Source: Dyella_B jejuensis (GTDB taxonomy: Bacteria > Pseudomonadota > Gammaproteobacteria > Xanthomonadales > Rhodanobacteraceae). Taken from it: a stretch of 64,000 bases of DNA. The notes beneath the pieces are model-generated. The model worked only from the letters and a program-made list of their open reading frames with translations, made no database searches and was not told where the DNA came from. This document shows positions 1 through 8,722 of this stretch, in pieces. The position numbers were made by a program, and so were the translations under genes. The stretch covers positions 62,001-126,000 of the forward strand of contig NZ_JADIKJ010000010.1 in NCBI RefSeq assembly GCF_044904675.1, given 5' to 3'. Positions within the stretch are counted from its first letter, which is position 1; every line of letters begins with the position of its first letter.

Positions 1-612
1 TACAAGGGACCACCCTCGCTGGCGATCACCGAACACTGGAACTACACCGACGAAGGCAAGGATTTCTTTGGCGGCTACTGCTACATGAGCCAGGGCCCGC
101 TGCCCATCGTGTGGTCGCTGGCCGAGGCAAAGCGCGGCCTGTGGGGCGATGCGCTGCTGCAGGAGATGCAGCACTACAACCATCAGGCAGGCCTGAAGAT
201 CGTCGGCGAAACCCTGCCGCAGGAACGCAACCGCGTCACGCTGGCTGATGAAAAAGACGAGCACGGCCTGCCGGTCGCGCGCGTTACTTTCTCGTATTGC
301 GACAATGACCGCCGCCTGATCGAGCATTCGCTCGACTTCATGGGCAAGGCATTGCACGCGGCCGGCGCAAAGAACATCTGGCGCGAGACCGACGATACCT
401 GCCATCTCAATGGCACGGCGCGCATGGGCAGTGATCCGCGCAGCAGCGTGGTCAACGCGGACTGCCGCAGCTGGGACATTCCCAATCTCTGGATCTGCGA
501 CGGTTCGGTCTTTCCCACCGTCGGCGGCGTGAATCCTTCGCTCACCATCCAGGCCATCGCCTGCCGCACTGCGGACAGGATCGCAGTGCTCGCTTCGCGC
601 GGCGAGCTATGA
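1..612 (+). CDS. GMC-family FAD oxidoreductase, C-terminal part (5' truncated by window edge)
   Basis: The frame is open from base 1 and ends with TGA at 610-612, so only the last 203 residues are visible. The GMC C-terminal signature is clear: a catalytic-His segment HLNGTARMG at about nt 400-430, then an ICDGSVFPTVGGVNPSLT block before the end. In this family the segment holds the active-site His and the Asn of NPSLT that sits over the flavin. Members oxidise alcohols or sugars (choline, glucose, gluconate dehydrogenases), often in the periplasm with a cytochrome partner. The substrate and the N-terminal FAD-binding half cannot be seen. It converges with the kinase gene ending at 703. Confidence 0.9.
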   Translation, partial: YKGPPSLAITEHWNYTDEGKDFFGGYCYMSQGPLPIVWSLAEAKRGLWGDALLQEMQHYNHQAGLKIVGETLPQERNRVTLADEKDEHGLPVARVTFSYCDNDRRLIEHSLDFMGKALHAAGAKNIWRETDDTCHLNGTARMGSDPRSSVVNADCRSWDIPNLWICDGSVFPTVGGVNPSLTIQAIACRTADRIAVLASRGEL

Positions 613-702
613 CGGACGAGAGCGTTTGGCCCGGTCGCGTTCCCACTTGTTTTCAAGGGCTATTGCCTGGGCAATGCGAAGCACGTCGAGGCTGCGCACG
701 CA

Positions 703-2256
703 TCACGCCTTTTCGTTGATGACCAGGTCGAGCACGCGCTTCAATTCCGGGAGCCCGACTGGCTTGACCAGGTGGCAGTCGAAGCCGGCGTCCGTGGTGG
801 CCGCCCTATCGGTTTCCTGGCCCCAGCCGGTTTGCGCGACAATGACCGTGTCTTTGAGCACGTCGTCTTGACGAAACAGCCTGCAAACCGCGTGTCCGTC
901 CATATAAGGCATGCCGATATCCAGCAGCACCGCGTCGGGCCGGAATTCGCGCCCCGCCTCCAATGCCGAGCGGCTGTCATGGACCAGCAGGAAATCGTGG
1001 CCCATATCTTCCAGCAGCCAGCCAACGGTTTCGGCCACGTCGGCATTGTCGTCGACGACGAGTATGCGCAATCGCCTGCCCGGCTCGTTTTCACCATGCG
1101 GGTCGCTGCTGGGGGCATGCCGGACTTCCTCCGGCATTGCCGGGAGCCGCACCGTGAAGGTGGCGCCGCGGTCGATGCCATCACTTTGGACCGAAATGCT
1201 GCCTTCGTGCATCAGCACCAGTTGCTTGACCAGGGCAAGACCGATGCCGAGACCGCCCTTGGCGCGATGCACATGGCCTTCGACCTGCGTGAACATCTGG
1301 AAAATCTGCGATTGCATCTCGGCGGGAATGCCGATGCCATTGTCGGAAACGACGATGACAAGCTCGTCGTGCTCGCGATAGACATCCAATGCGATCACGC
1401 CATTCTGCGGCGTGTATTTGGCGGCATTGTTGAGCAGGTTGCCAATCACCTGGGCGATGCGGGTCTTGTCCGCCTTGATCGAAATCGGATACGAAGGCAA
1501 CGTGACGTTAAGTGTATGGCTGCCGGCATCGATCAGCGGCCGGCACAGTTCGACCGCCGACTGCACCACCTCGCTCGCCGCCACCTCGGCTTTCTGCAGC
1601 GTGATCTTGCCCTGGCTGACGCGGGAAACATCGAGCAGATCGTCGACCAGCCGGACCAGATGGTTGAGCTGCCGGTCCATCATGTCACGCACCTGGGCGG
1701 CTCGTTCCGGATCGGGACAGCCGCTCAGGACATCGATGCCCATGCGCAGCGGCGTGAGCGGGTTGCGCAATTCGTGGGCAAGCACCGCCAGGAACTGGTC
1801 TTTGTTTCGATCCGCATGCCGGAGCGCCTCCGCCGACGCCTCCAGTTCGTCACGCTGGGCGGCGATCTGCTGCTGCTGGCGATGCAGCTCGAAAAAGACG
1901 TTGGTCTTGCTGCGCAGGATATCGGTCTCGATGGGCTTCTGGATGAAGTCGACGGCACCGGTCTCATAGCCGCGAAACTTGCGCTGGCTGTCGGCGCTTC
2001 CGGCCGTGACGAAAATGATGGGAACCCGGCGCGTGCGATCGTTGCCGCGCATGAGTTCGGCCAATTCAAATCCATCCATGCCCGGCATCTGGACGTCCAG
2101 CAGAGCCAGCGCGACATCGTGGACGAGCAGCAGCTCGAGCGCCTCTTCGCCCGAGCGCGCTTTCAACAGCACCAGTCCGTCGCGGCGCAACAGCGCCTCC
2201 AATGAAAGGAGGTTTTCCGCAAGATCGTCAACCAGGAGAAAATAAATCGGTGCCAT
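703..2256 (-). CDS. Hybrid sensor histidine kinase, REC-HisKA-HATPase-REC
   Basis: A 517-residue soluble protein starting at ATG 2256 (MAPIYFLLVDD). The upstream in-frame extension was dropped because it runs into cheB and the receiver begins right after this Met. Order: N-terminal receiver with phospho-Asp in LLDVQMPGMDG (about residue 55), HisKA H-box FLAVLAHELRNPL (about 160), HATPase with NNAAKYT, DNGIGIP and GIGLALVKQL (about 270-370), then a second receiver with LLDIGMPYMDG near the C-terminus. There is no membrane segment or sensor domain, so input probably arrives by phosphorylation of the first receiver. It is last in a four-gene operon, 14 nt after cheB, and probably works with the upstream hybrid kinase. 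Confidence 0.9.
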   Translation of the reverse strand: MAPIYFLLVDDLAENLLSLEALLRRDGLVLLKARSGEEALELLLVHDVALALLDVQMPGMDGFELAELMRGNDRTRRVPIIFVTAGSADSQRKFRGYETGAVDFIQKPIETDILRSKTNVFFELHRQQQQIAAQRDELEASAEALRHADRNKDQFLAVLAHELRNPLTPLRMGIDVLSGCPDPERAAQVRDMMDRQLNHLVRLVDDLLDVSRVSQGKITLQKAEVAASEVVQSAVELCRPLIDAGSHTLNVTLPSYPISIKADKTRIAQVIGNLLNNAAKYTPQNGVIALDVYREHDELVIVVSDNGIGIPAEMQSQIFQMFTQVEGHVHRAKGGLGIGLALVKQLVLMHEGSISVQSDGIDRGATFTVRLPAMPEEVRHAPSSDPHGENEPGRRLRILVVDDNADVAETVGWLLEDMGHDFLLVHDSRSALEAGREFRPDAVLLDIGMPYMDGHAVCRLFRQDDVLKDTVIVAQTGWGQETDRAATTDAGFDCHLVKPVGLPELKRVLDLVINEKA

Positions 2257-2270
2257 AGACGACTTGCGCC

Positions 2271-2837
2271 TCACAAGGATTTCAGAAACTCGGATAGTTC
2301 GCCCACGGAGAGCATCCGGGCCTCGCTGCACGCGGCCAATGCCGCTTCCGGCATGGCCGAAGCGTAAGCCTGGGATGCGTCCTGCACGAGTACCATTCCG
2401 CCCGCTTCCTGGATGGCCCTCAATCCGTTGGCACCATCCTCGTTCGCTCCGGACAACACGATGCCGACCAATGAAGGGCCGTAAATGTCGGCAGCACTCT
2501 CGAACAATACGTCGATGGCCGGCCTCGAATAAAACACCGGCTCATCCGAGGAGAGCGCCATCGTTCCATCTTTCTCGATCAGCAAGTGATAGTCCGGAGG
2601 AGCCACGTATACGGTTGCCGGACAGATGGGTTCCTTATCCTCGGCTTCGCGAACTTCGAGCTGGCATTTCGATTGCAAGACTTCCACCAGGGCGTTCTTC
2701 CGATCGGAGGGCACGTGCACCGTTATGAAGATGGATGCCTGGAAACCCGCGGGTATGCTTCCGAGGATCGTTGACAATGCTTCGAGAGATCCCGCCGAAC
2801 CGCCCATCACCACGGCTTTAACGAGCGGGCGATTCAT
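2271..2837 (-). CDS. CheB-type protein-glutamate methylesterase, catalytic domain only
   Basis: A 188-residue stand-alone CheB esterase domain without the usual N-terminal receiver. Catalytic triad residues are visible: Ser in GGSAGS near the N-terminus, His in VHVPSD, and Asp in SGANEDGANG. Family members demethylate or deamidate glutamates of chemoreceptor-like proteins. It overlaps the upstream cheR by 4 nt (ATGA), so the two are translationally coupled. No chemoreceptor, CheA or CheW is in the window, so the target is unknown. Lone CheR/CheB pairs beside hybrid kinases are known in many proteobacteria and are thought to modify kinases rather than flagellar receptors. That role is inference here. 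Confidence 0.93.
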   Translation of the reverse strand: MNRPLVKAVVMGGSAGSLEALSTILGSIPAGFQASIFITVHVPSDRKNALVEVLQSKCQLEVREAEDKEPICPATVYVAPPDYHLLIEKDGTMALSSDEPVFYSRPAIDVLFESAADIYGPSLVGIVLSGANEDGANGLRAIQEAGGMVLVQDASQAYASAMPEAALAACSEARMLSVGELSEFLKSL

Positions 2838-3658
2838 GCGTCACGTTTTTGGTAGATGCGTTCATTTTTATCGAAATCGAGGAAAAAATCGGCTTCGCTG
2901 GAAAAGCGGAGGCTTTCTTTCGCTCCCAGCCCAAGGAACCCTTTCCTCACCAGCGATTCGCGGAACAACTTCAACGTTCGATCTTGCAGTGTCCGGTCGA
3001 AATAAATCAACACATTCCGGCAGGAAATCAGGTGCATTTCACCGAATACCGCATCGGTAACCAGGCTGTGGTCGGAAAATACCACCCGGTCGCGCAAGGT
3101 GCGGTCGAACGATGCCTTGCCGTAGGCGGCACTGTAGTAATTGGAAAGCGACGATTTGCCGCCGGACTTCTGGTGGTTTTCGGTGAACAGCTTGATCCGG
3201 TCCAACCCGTAGATGCCATCCGATGCCGCCTTCAACGCCGCCTGGTTGATGTCGGTCGCATAAAACATCGTGCGCTGTTCCAGGCCTTCTTCGCGGAACA
3301 GGATGGCCAGCGAATGAACTTCTTCGCCGGCGCTGCAGCCGGCTATCCAGACCTTGAGCGACGGGTAGGTCCGCAGCACCGGCACGACTTTCTCGCGTAT
3401 CGCCCGGAAATAGCCGGGGTCGCGGAACATTTCGCTGACCTGCACCGTGAGATAGGCCAGCACGTGCGGCAGGATGCGCGTGTCGTGCAGCAGACTTTCT
3501 TGCATGGCCGAGAAATTGGTGAAGCCGAGTTTTTCTTTCAGCTGCCGCAGCCTTCTCTTGATCGAAGCCGGCGCGTAATCGCGAAAATCGTAGTGATAGC
3601 GCTGATAGAGCGCCTCGAGCAGCAGCTGGATTTCCAGGTCCTCGACCGGATCGTTCAC
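2834..3658 (-). CDS. CheR-type protein-glutamate O-methyltransferase
   Basis: A 274-residue SAM-dependent methyltransferase. It has the CheR N-terminal helical domain (DFRDYAPASIKRRL) followed by the SAM-binding glycine-rich loop IAGCSAGEEVHSLAI and the motif ISCRNVLIYF typical of CheR. Length matches classical CheR. It sits 9 nt downstream of the large hybrid kinase and overlaps cheB, giving the order kinase-cheR-cheB-kinase. As no receptor gene is present, its substrate may be the coiled-coil or sensor region of the adjacent kinase; this is inference. Confidence 0.94.
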   Translation of the reverse strand: MNDPVEDLEIQLLLEALYQRYHYDFRDYAPASIKRRLRQLKEKLGFTNFSAMQESLLHDTRILPHVLAYLTVQVSEMFRDPGYFRAIREKVVPVLRTYPSLKVWIAGCSAGEEVHSLAILFREEGLEQRTMFYATDINQAALKAASDGIYGLDRIKLFTENHQKSGGKSSLSNYYSAAYGKASFDRTLRDRVVFSDHSLVTDAVFGEMHLISCRNVLIYFDRTLQDRTLKLFRESLVRKGFLGLGAKESLRFSSEADFFLDFDKNERIYQKRDA

Positions 3659-3667
3659 GTCAATTCC

Positions 3668-6600
3668 TCAGCGTGACAGCCAGACGCGGACCAGCGAGAG
3701 CAATTTGTCGACGTCCAGCGGCTTGGCCATGTAATCGTTGGCCCCGGCCTGCAGGCAGGTCTCCTGGTCGTCGGGCATCGCCTTGGCGGTCAGCGCGATG
3801 ATGGGAAGTTTCTTCCAGCGCGGGTCTTTGCGGATTTCGCGCGTCGCCGTCAAGCCGTCCATCACCGGCATCATCACATCCATGAGCACCAGGTCGATTT
3901 TCTTGCCGGTGTCGTCCTCGGACTTATTGAGCGCGGCGATGGCTTCCTGGCCATTTCTCGCGATCACCACCGAAGAGCCGTGCGGCTCCAGGATGTTGAC
4001 CAGGGCATAGACGTTTCGAACGTCGTCCTCGACCACGAGGATCCGGCGTTTTTCCAGCACCGCGTCGCGATTTCGCGCCTTCTGGATCATGCGCTGCTGT
4101 TCGAGCGGAAGGTCTGAAACGACCTGGTGCAGGAACAGCGTCACTTCATCGAGCAGGCGCTCGGGCGATTTGGCGCCCTTGATGATGATGGAGGTCGAGT
4201 AGCGGCGAAGGCGCTGCTCTTCATCGGCGGACAGGTCGTGACCGGTATAGACGATGACCGGCGGGAAGGCATACGTACCCTCCTCGCTGAGCTTTTCCAG
4301 CAGCGAGAAACCCGATGCGTCGGGCAGCGACAGGTCGAGCACCATGCAATCGAACGTGTGCTCTTCCAGGCGCTTGAGGCATTCCCCCGCCGTTCCGGCG
4401 CCGATGATCTCCACATCGTCCGAGCGCAGCAGTGCGCAGATAGCCTCGCGCTGGACTTCGTCGTCTTCGACCACCAGCACGCGCCGTATGTCCTGGGAAA
4501 GCCGCGCTTCGAGCTTGTTCAACACATCGGCCAGTTGCTCGCGCTTGACCGGCTTGAGCAAATAGCCGATCGCGCCCAGCGAAAGCGCCGCGTGCGAGTG
4601 ATCGCTTGCCGAAACCACATGCACGGGAATATGGCGGGTGCGGACATCGCGCTTGAGCAGGTCAAGCACCGAGAGCCCGGACTGGTCGGGCAGGCCCACG
4701 TCCAGCACGATGGCATTGGGCAGATACCGATGCGCCAGATACAGGGCCGTTTCGGCGCTCGTGGCGATGAGACAGCGGAAATCCATTTCATGCGCCAGGT
4801 CGCGCAAGATCTTGGCGAAGCTTTCATCGTCTTCGACGACGAGCAGGACGCGCTTGCGGTCGGACAGGTTTTCGCGGTCGTCCTGCAGTTCCGATATCGG
4901 AGCCGCCTTGCCGGCAGCAGGCTCGCGGTTGACCGGTACGCTCGGGACAGGGCTGGACAGCGGTGTGTCCTCCCGGCGGTCGGTCGCGGCACGGGACAGC
5001 TGTTGCGATACCACCACGGTAAACGTGCTGCCTTTGCCCGGATCGCTCTGCACGCTCAGGCTGCCGCCAAGAAGGCGCGACAATTCCAGGGAAATGGACA
5101 GGCCCAGACCGGTACCGCCGTACTTCCGGCTGATGGTCCCGTCGGCCTGCCGGAACGCCTCGAAAATGCGCTGCTGCTGTTCTTCCGAGATGCCGATGCC
5201 GGAGTCGATCACCGAAATGGCGATCTGGTCGCCCTCCTTCGCCTGCAAGTGCAGCTCGACGGCGCCGGTTTCGGTAAATTTGAAGGCGTTGGAGAGCAGG
5301 TTCTTGACGATCTGTTCCAGCCGCTGGCGATCGGTACGTATGATCGCCGGGCAACCGGGCGCGATGGACGCATCGAAGGCCAGGCCTTTTTGGTCAGCTA
5401 CCGGCTTGAACAACGACGCCATGTCGTTGACGAGCCGCTCGACCGAAACCGGCTCCGGCCGGATATCGACGTGGCCAGCCTCGATCTTGGATAGATCGAG
5501 AATGTCGTTGATGAGCGTCAACAGATCGTTGCCGGAAGACTGGATCGTCTTGGCGTATTTGACCTGTTCCTCGGTCAGGTTGTTGTCGGGATTGTCGGCC
5601 AGCAGCTTGGCCAGGATCAGCGACGAATTCAGGGGCGTGCGCAATTCGTGCGACATGTTGGCGAGGAAGTCCGACTTGTAGCGGCTCGCCTGCTGCACTT
5701 CGCGTGCCTTGTGCTCGATATCGAGATTGGCGCGTGTGAGGTCGTCCCGCTGTCGCTCCAATTGCTGCGCCTGCTCTTCCAGCTGCGAATTGGTCTGCTC
5801 CAGCTCGACCTGCTGTTGTTCCAGGCGCAGCTGGGATTCCTTGAGGGCGCGGCTTTGTTCTTCCAGTTCCTCGTTCGAGACGCGCAGTTCCTCGCCTTGC
5901 ACCTGCAGCACTTCAGACTGCCGCTGGGTTTCTTCCAGCAGCGTCCGCAGTTCGGCGCGATATTTCGCCGAGCGAAGGGCGGCGCCGATAGTCGAGGAAG
6001 CTTGTTCGAGCAGCGCCACCACATCGTCGTTCACCGGACGCAGGAAGCCCAATTCAATGACCGCGTTGACATCGCCATCGGCCACCACCGGCGAAATAAC
6101 CAGATGCTTGGGCTTGGACTGTCCCAGCGCGGATTCGACATACAAGTAGTCGTCCGGCACGTCGGGCAGGATGACGGTCTTGGCCTCCACCGCGACCTGG
6201 CCGAGCAAACCCTCCCGCGGCACAAAGCGTTGCACGATTCTTTCGGCCTGGGCGACGCCATACGTGCCGATGCGCTGGTAATGCTCGCCCATCCCGACAA
6301 ACAGCGCGCCGGCCTGCGCGCCGAGAAAGCGCGCGAGGAAATCCAGGATGTTCTCGCCCAGACGCTCGGTTTCCGGGTCGCCCAACATCACCGTTCCCAG
6401 CTCCAGCTGCCCGGCCTGGAGCCAAGTCTCCCGCTGGCGCGCGCGCGCTGCATTACCTATCAATATGCCGACCAGGATGGTCAGCACGATTCCCACCAAA
6501 CCCGAAAGCGCACCCGTGGTCAGTGCCGAGTTGTAAGCCACCGACATTTCCTGCAACCGCCTTTCGCGCAGGCTCAATTCCTCTTCCTGCATGTTGGAAA

Positions 6601-7123
6601 GCTGCGCGCGAATGGCATCCATGTCGGCCTTCCCGCGATCCGTATTCACGATTTCCAGGGCCGCATCCATGCCTTTGTCCTTGCGCGCATCGATGGTTTC
6701 CTTGAGTTCCGCCAGTTTGTCGGTCACAAATCCATTGAGCACCTTGATCCGCGCCTGCTGGCTGGGATCGGCCTGGGTGAGCCGGGTGATGGTATCGATC
6801 GCCGAGGGGATCGCGGCCAACGCAGCCCGGTAAGGTTCCAGATAACGTTCGTGCCCGGTGAGCAGGAATCCACGCTGCCCGGTTTCCGCATCTTGTGCGC
6901 TTGACAATAATCCGTCGATCGCCGTGATGGTTTCCTGCGAATGCACCACCAGCAGGGTATCGGTCCTGATCTTTTGGATGTTCAAGTAGGCGATGACGCC
7001 GCTTACGATGAAAAAGGCGACGACACCGAGCAGGGCGAACGAGGTTCGCTTATCGGCGAAAAAATTGCGCAAGGGAGCCCCACGGGAATTGGTTGGATGC
7101 ATTGGATCGGCGTGAACTGTCAC
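3668..7123 (-). CDS. Large hybrid histidine kinase: CHASE3-GAF-HisKA-HATPase-REC-REC-REC
   Basis: A 1151-residue inner-membrane kinase. A first membrane helix lies at about residues 29-49, followed by a CHASE3 periplasmic domain with the typical DAETGQRGFLLTGHERYLEP segment and a second helix at about 205-223. Then come a GAF domain (about 240-385), a long Glu/Gln-rich coiled coil (about 390-480) and HisKA with FLANMSHELRTPLN. HATPase motifs are NAFKFT, DSGIGI and GTGLGLSI. Three receivers follow, with phospho-Asp in VLDVGLPDQSG, VLDLSLPDASG and LMDVMMPVMDG. It is the first gene of the operon with cheR, cheB and a second hybrid kinase. A second Met at residue 8 is an alternative start. Confidence 0.93.
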   Translation of the reverse strand: MTVHADPMHPTNSRGAPLRNFFADKRTSFALLGVVAFFIVSGVIAYLNIQKIRTDTLLVVHSQETITAIDGLLSSAQDAETGQRGFLLTGHERYLEPYRAALAAIPSAIDTITRLTQADPSQQARIKVLNGFVTDKLAELKETIDARKDKGMDAALEIVNTDRGKADMDAIRAQLSNMQEEELSLRERRLQEMSVAYNSALTTGALSGLVGIVLTILVGILIGNAARARQRETWLQAGQLELGTVMLGDPETERLGENILDFLARFLGAQAGALFVGMGEHYQRIGTYGVAQAERIVQRFVPREGLLGQVAVEAKTVILPDVPDDYLYVESALGQSKPKHLVISPVVADGDVNAVIELGFLRPVNDDVVALLEQASSTIGAALRSAKYRAELRTLLEETQRQSEVLQVQGEELRVSNEELEEQSRALKESQLRLEQQQVELEQTNSQLEEQAQQLERQRDDLTRANLDIEHKAREVQQASRYKSDFLANMSHELRTPLNSSLILAKLLADNPDNNLTEEQVKYAKTIQSSGNDLLTLINDILDLSKIEAGHVDIRPEPVSVERLVNDMASLFKPVADQKGLAFDASIAPGCPAIIRTDRQRLEQIVKNLLSNAFKFTETGAVELHLQAKEGDQIAISVIDSGIGISEEQQQRIFEAFRQADGTISRKYGGTGLGLSISLELSRLLGGSLSVQSDPGKGSTFTVVVSQQLSRAATDRREDTPLSSPVPSVPVNREPAAGKAAPISELQDDRENLSDRKRVLLVVEDDESFAKILRDLAHEMDFRCLIATSAETALYLAHRYLPNAIVLDVGLPDQSGLSVLDLLKRDVRTRHIPVHVVSASDHSHAALSLGAIGYLLKPVKREQLADVLNKLEARLSQDIRRVLVVEDDEVQREAICALLRSDDVEIIGAGTAGECLKRLEEHTFDCMVLDLSLPDASGFSLLEKLSEEGTYAFPPVIVYTGHDLSADEEQRLRRYSTSIIIKGAKSPERLLDEVTLFLHQVVSDLPLEQQRMIQKARNRDAVLEKRRILVVEDDVRNVYALVNILEPHGSSVVIARNGQEAIAALNKSEDDTGKKIDLVLMDVMMPVMDGLTATREIRKDPRWKKLPIIALTAKAMPDDQETCLQAGANDYMAKPLDVDKLLSLVRVWLSR

Positions 7124-7368
7124 AGGTAAGCAGAGGAACGACGATTCGGGACGGTCAGCTGGTCATATTCGCACTCGCCCACCGATTTGTGGAGGGCCGT
7201 TGTCCCGGGCTCGGATGTTGTCACAACCGGCACGCTTCCAGGCGCCGGCATCTGCAACAAGGCAACCGTCCGCATTCCGGCATCGCGCGGCTTTCCGGCA
7301 TGGCGGAGTCACGCAGCCATAGCTCCCCACGAAATCCCGGCATCCACGGTCGGGTAAAGTGCTGAACG

Positions 7369-7779
7369 TCACGCTTGCGCGATGGGGTTTTCCCGCAGCA
7401 GCCGTTCCACCAGTGCCGAATCCAGATAGGCACGAACGCGCACGATGCGCCCGTCCTGGAAATAGACGATCCAGCAATAGCGGTTGTCAAAGCGCAGGCC
7501 GTTCAACGCCGTGGACATGGCGTGCAGTTCCACCACGGCCTGGTCGCCGGCCACGATGCAATGCTCGAGGCGAAGCCGGGCACCGTCCGGCAGCACCTTG
7601 TCCAGCTTGGCAAAGGTGCCGTCGATAAAGGCTTTCTTGGAGGGATAGTGCCCGGCCAGCGGATGGGTGCCCATCACGGTCCAGTCGACATCCTCGGCAA
7701 CATGGTCGAAGAAGGCGGAACCGTCGCCCTGCTCCAGTTGCTTGAAGATGCCTTGCACGTACTCGGCGGTAATCGTCAC
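7369..7779 (-). CDS. SnoaL-like / nuclear transport factor 2 fold protein
   Basis: 136 residues with a GTG start at 7779, preceded by an AGGG-type Shine-Dalgarno. The longer in-frame reading runs back through the hydrolase gene and was rejected. The sequence fits the SnoaL/NTF2-like superfamily: an N-terminal helix (YVQGIFKQLEQGDGSAFFDHV), then DVDWTVMGTHPLAGHYPSKK and the end strand GRIVRVRAYLDS. Such proteins act as small ketosteroid isomerase-fold enzymes or ligand binders. It begins 10 nt after the alpha/beta hydrolase stop, so the two are probably cotranscribed. No substrate can be assigned. Confidence 0.8.
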   Translation of the reverse strand: MTITAEYVQGIFKQLEQGDGSAFFDHVAEDVDWTVMGTHPLAGHYPSKKAFIDGTFAKLDKVLPDGARLRLEHCIVAGDQAVVELHAMSTALNGLRFDNRYCWIVYFQDGRIVRVRAYLDSALVERLLRENPIAQA

Positions 7780-7789
7780 ACCGGCATCC

Positions 7790-8650
7790 CTAGAACGCCG
7801 AGGGCGGCAGGGTGTGCGAGGGCGGCGAGCGCACCAGTCCCAGCAGGTCTTCGCTGAGCATCGAGGCATGCGTGGCGAACAAGCCATGCGAGGCGCCTTC
7901 GTAAGGCCGGAAAACACTGCCCGGCAGCAGATCGGCGGTCCGGCGGCCATTGGCGGCAAAGGGGGCGATGCGGTCTTCGGTGCCGTGGATCACCAGCGAA
8001 GGCACGTTGATGGCGGCGGCCATGTCGCCGGTGAAATCGGTTTCCGCGAAGGCACGCACGCAGGCCAGCATGGCAATGCGCGATGCCGGCACGGCGAGGG
8101 AGCGGATCCAGTCCACCGTCGCCGGGTTGATGCCGGAGCCATCCAGCAGCTGTCCGACGAACTGGTCGATGTAGGCCAGGCGATCGGCCCGGATGCGCGT
8201 GCAGACATCATCGAACCGTGCCTCGTCAGCACCTTCCGGATTGTCGCGACTGCGCGCGATCGACGGCGTGATCGTGCTGACCAGGGCGAAGCGGGTGACG
8301 CGCTGGCCGAGATGGCGGCTCATGTAGCGCACCACTTCGCCTGCGCCCATCGAGAAACCGACCAGAACGACGTCGTGCAGGTCGAGTTCGTCCAGCAGGC
8401 TTTTCAGGTCGTCGGCAAAGCGATTGTAGTTGTACCCATCGACAGGCTTGGACGATTTGCCAAAGCCGCGGCGATCATAGGTAATCACCCGGCAGCCGCC
8501 ACTGGCCAAGGCAAACGCCTGCTCTTCCCACATGGCGTGATCGAACGGCCAGCCATGCAGCAGCACTACCGGTGGCCCATAGCCGATGTCCTCGTAGTAG
8601 AGCTCGATCGGCCGGCCCAGGCTATCCGTTTCTACCTGTAGCATGCTCAT
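7790..8650 (-). CDS. Alpha/beta hydrolase, chloroperoxidase-like
   Basis: 286 residues. The start at ATG 8650 has a good Shine-Dalgarno (GAGGAG) about 6 nt upstream. The fold is shown by VVLLHGWPFDHAMW (oxyanion loop), nucleophile elbow GFSMGAGEVVRY, a late acid in HGTEDRIAPF and the catalytic His in GASHGLFATH. The GFSMGG/A elbow and overall length match cofactor-free haloperoxidase-like esterases. The physiological substrate is not predictable. It leads a two-gene unit with the SnoaL-like gene. Confidence 0.88.
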   Translation of the reverse strand: MSMLQVETDSLGRPIELYYEDIGYGPPVVLLHGWPFDHAMWEEQAFALASGGCRVITYDRRGFGKSSKPVDGYNYNRFADDLKSLLDELDLHDVVLVGFSMGAGEVVRYMSRHLGQRVTRFALVSTITPSIARSRDNPEGADEARFDDVCTRIRADRLAYIDQFVGQLLDGSGINPATVDWIRSLAVPASRIAMLACVRAFAETDFTGDMAAAINVPSLVIHGTEDRIAPFAANGRRTADLLPGSVFRPYEGASHGLFATHASMLSEDLLGLVRSPPSHTLPPSAF

Positions 8651-8722
8651 GGCACTCTCCTCTTTCTATCTCGAACCTAGCGTCACGGCGATGAAGACGA
8701 TGCGTAGGGACCGCGCATGCGT

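Noticed and set aside
772..2205. 477-residue open frame on the plus strand opposite the REC-kinase-REC gene
   Set aside because: The minus-strand protein has full kinase motifs; the plus reading has no known domain and arises from high GC content at third codon positions.
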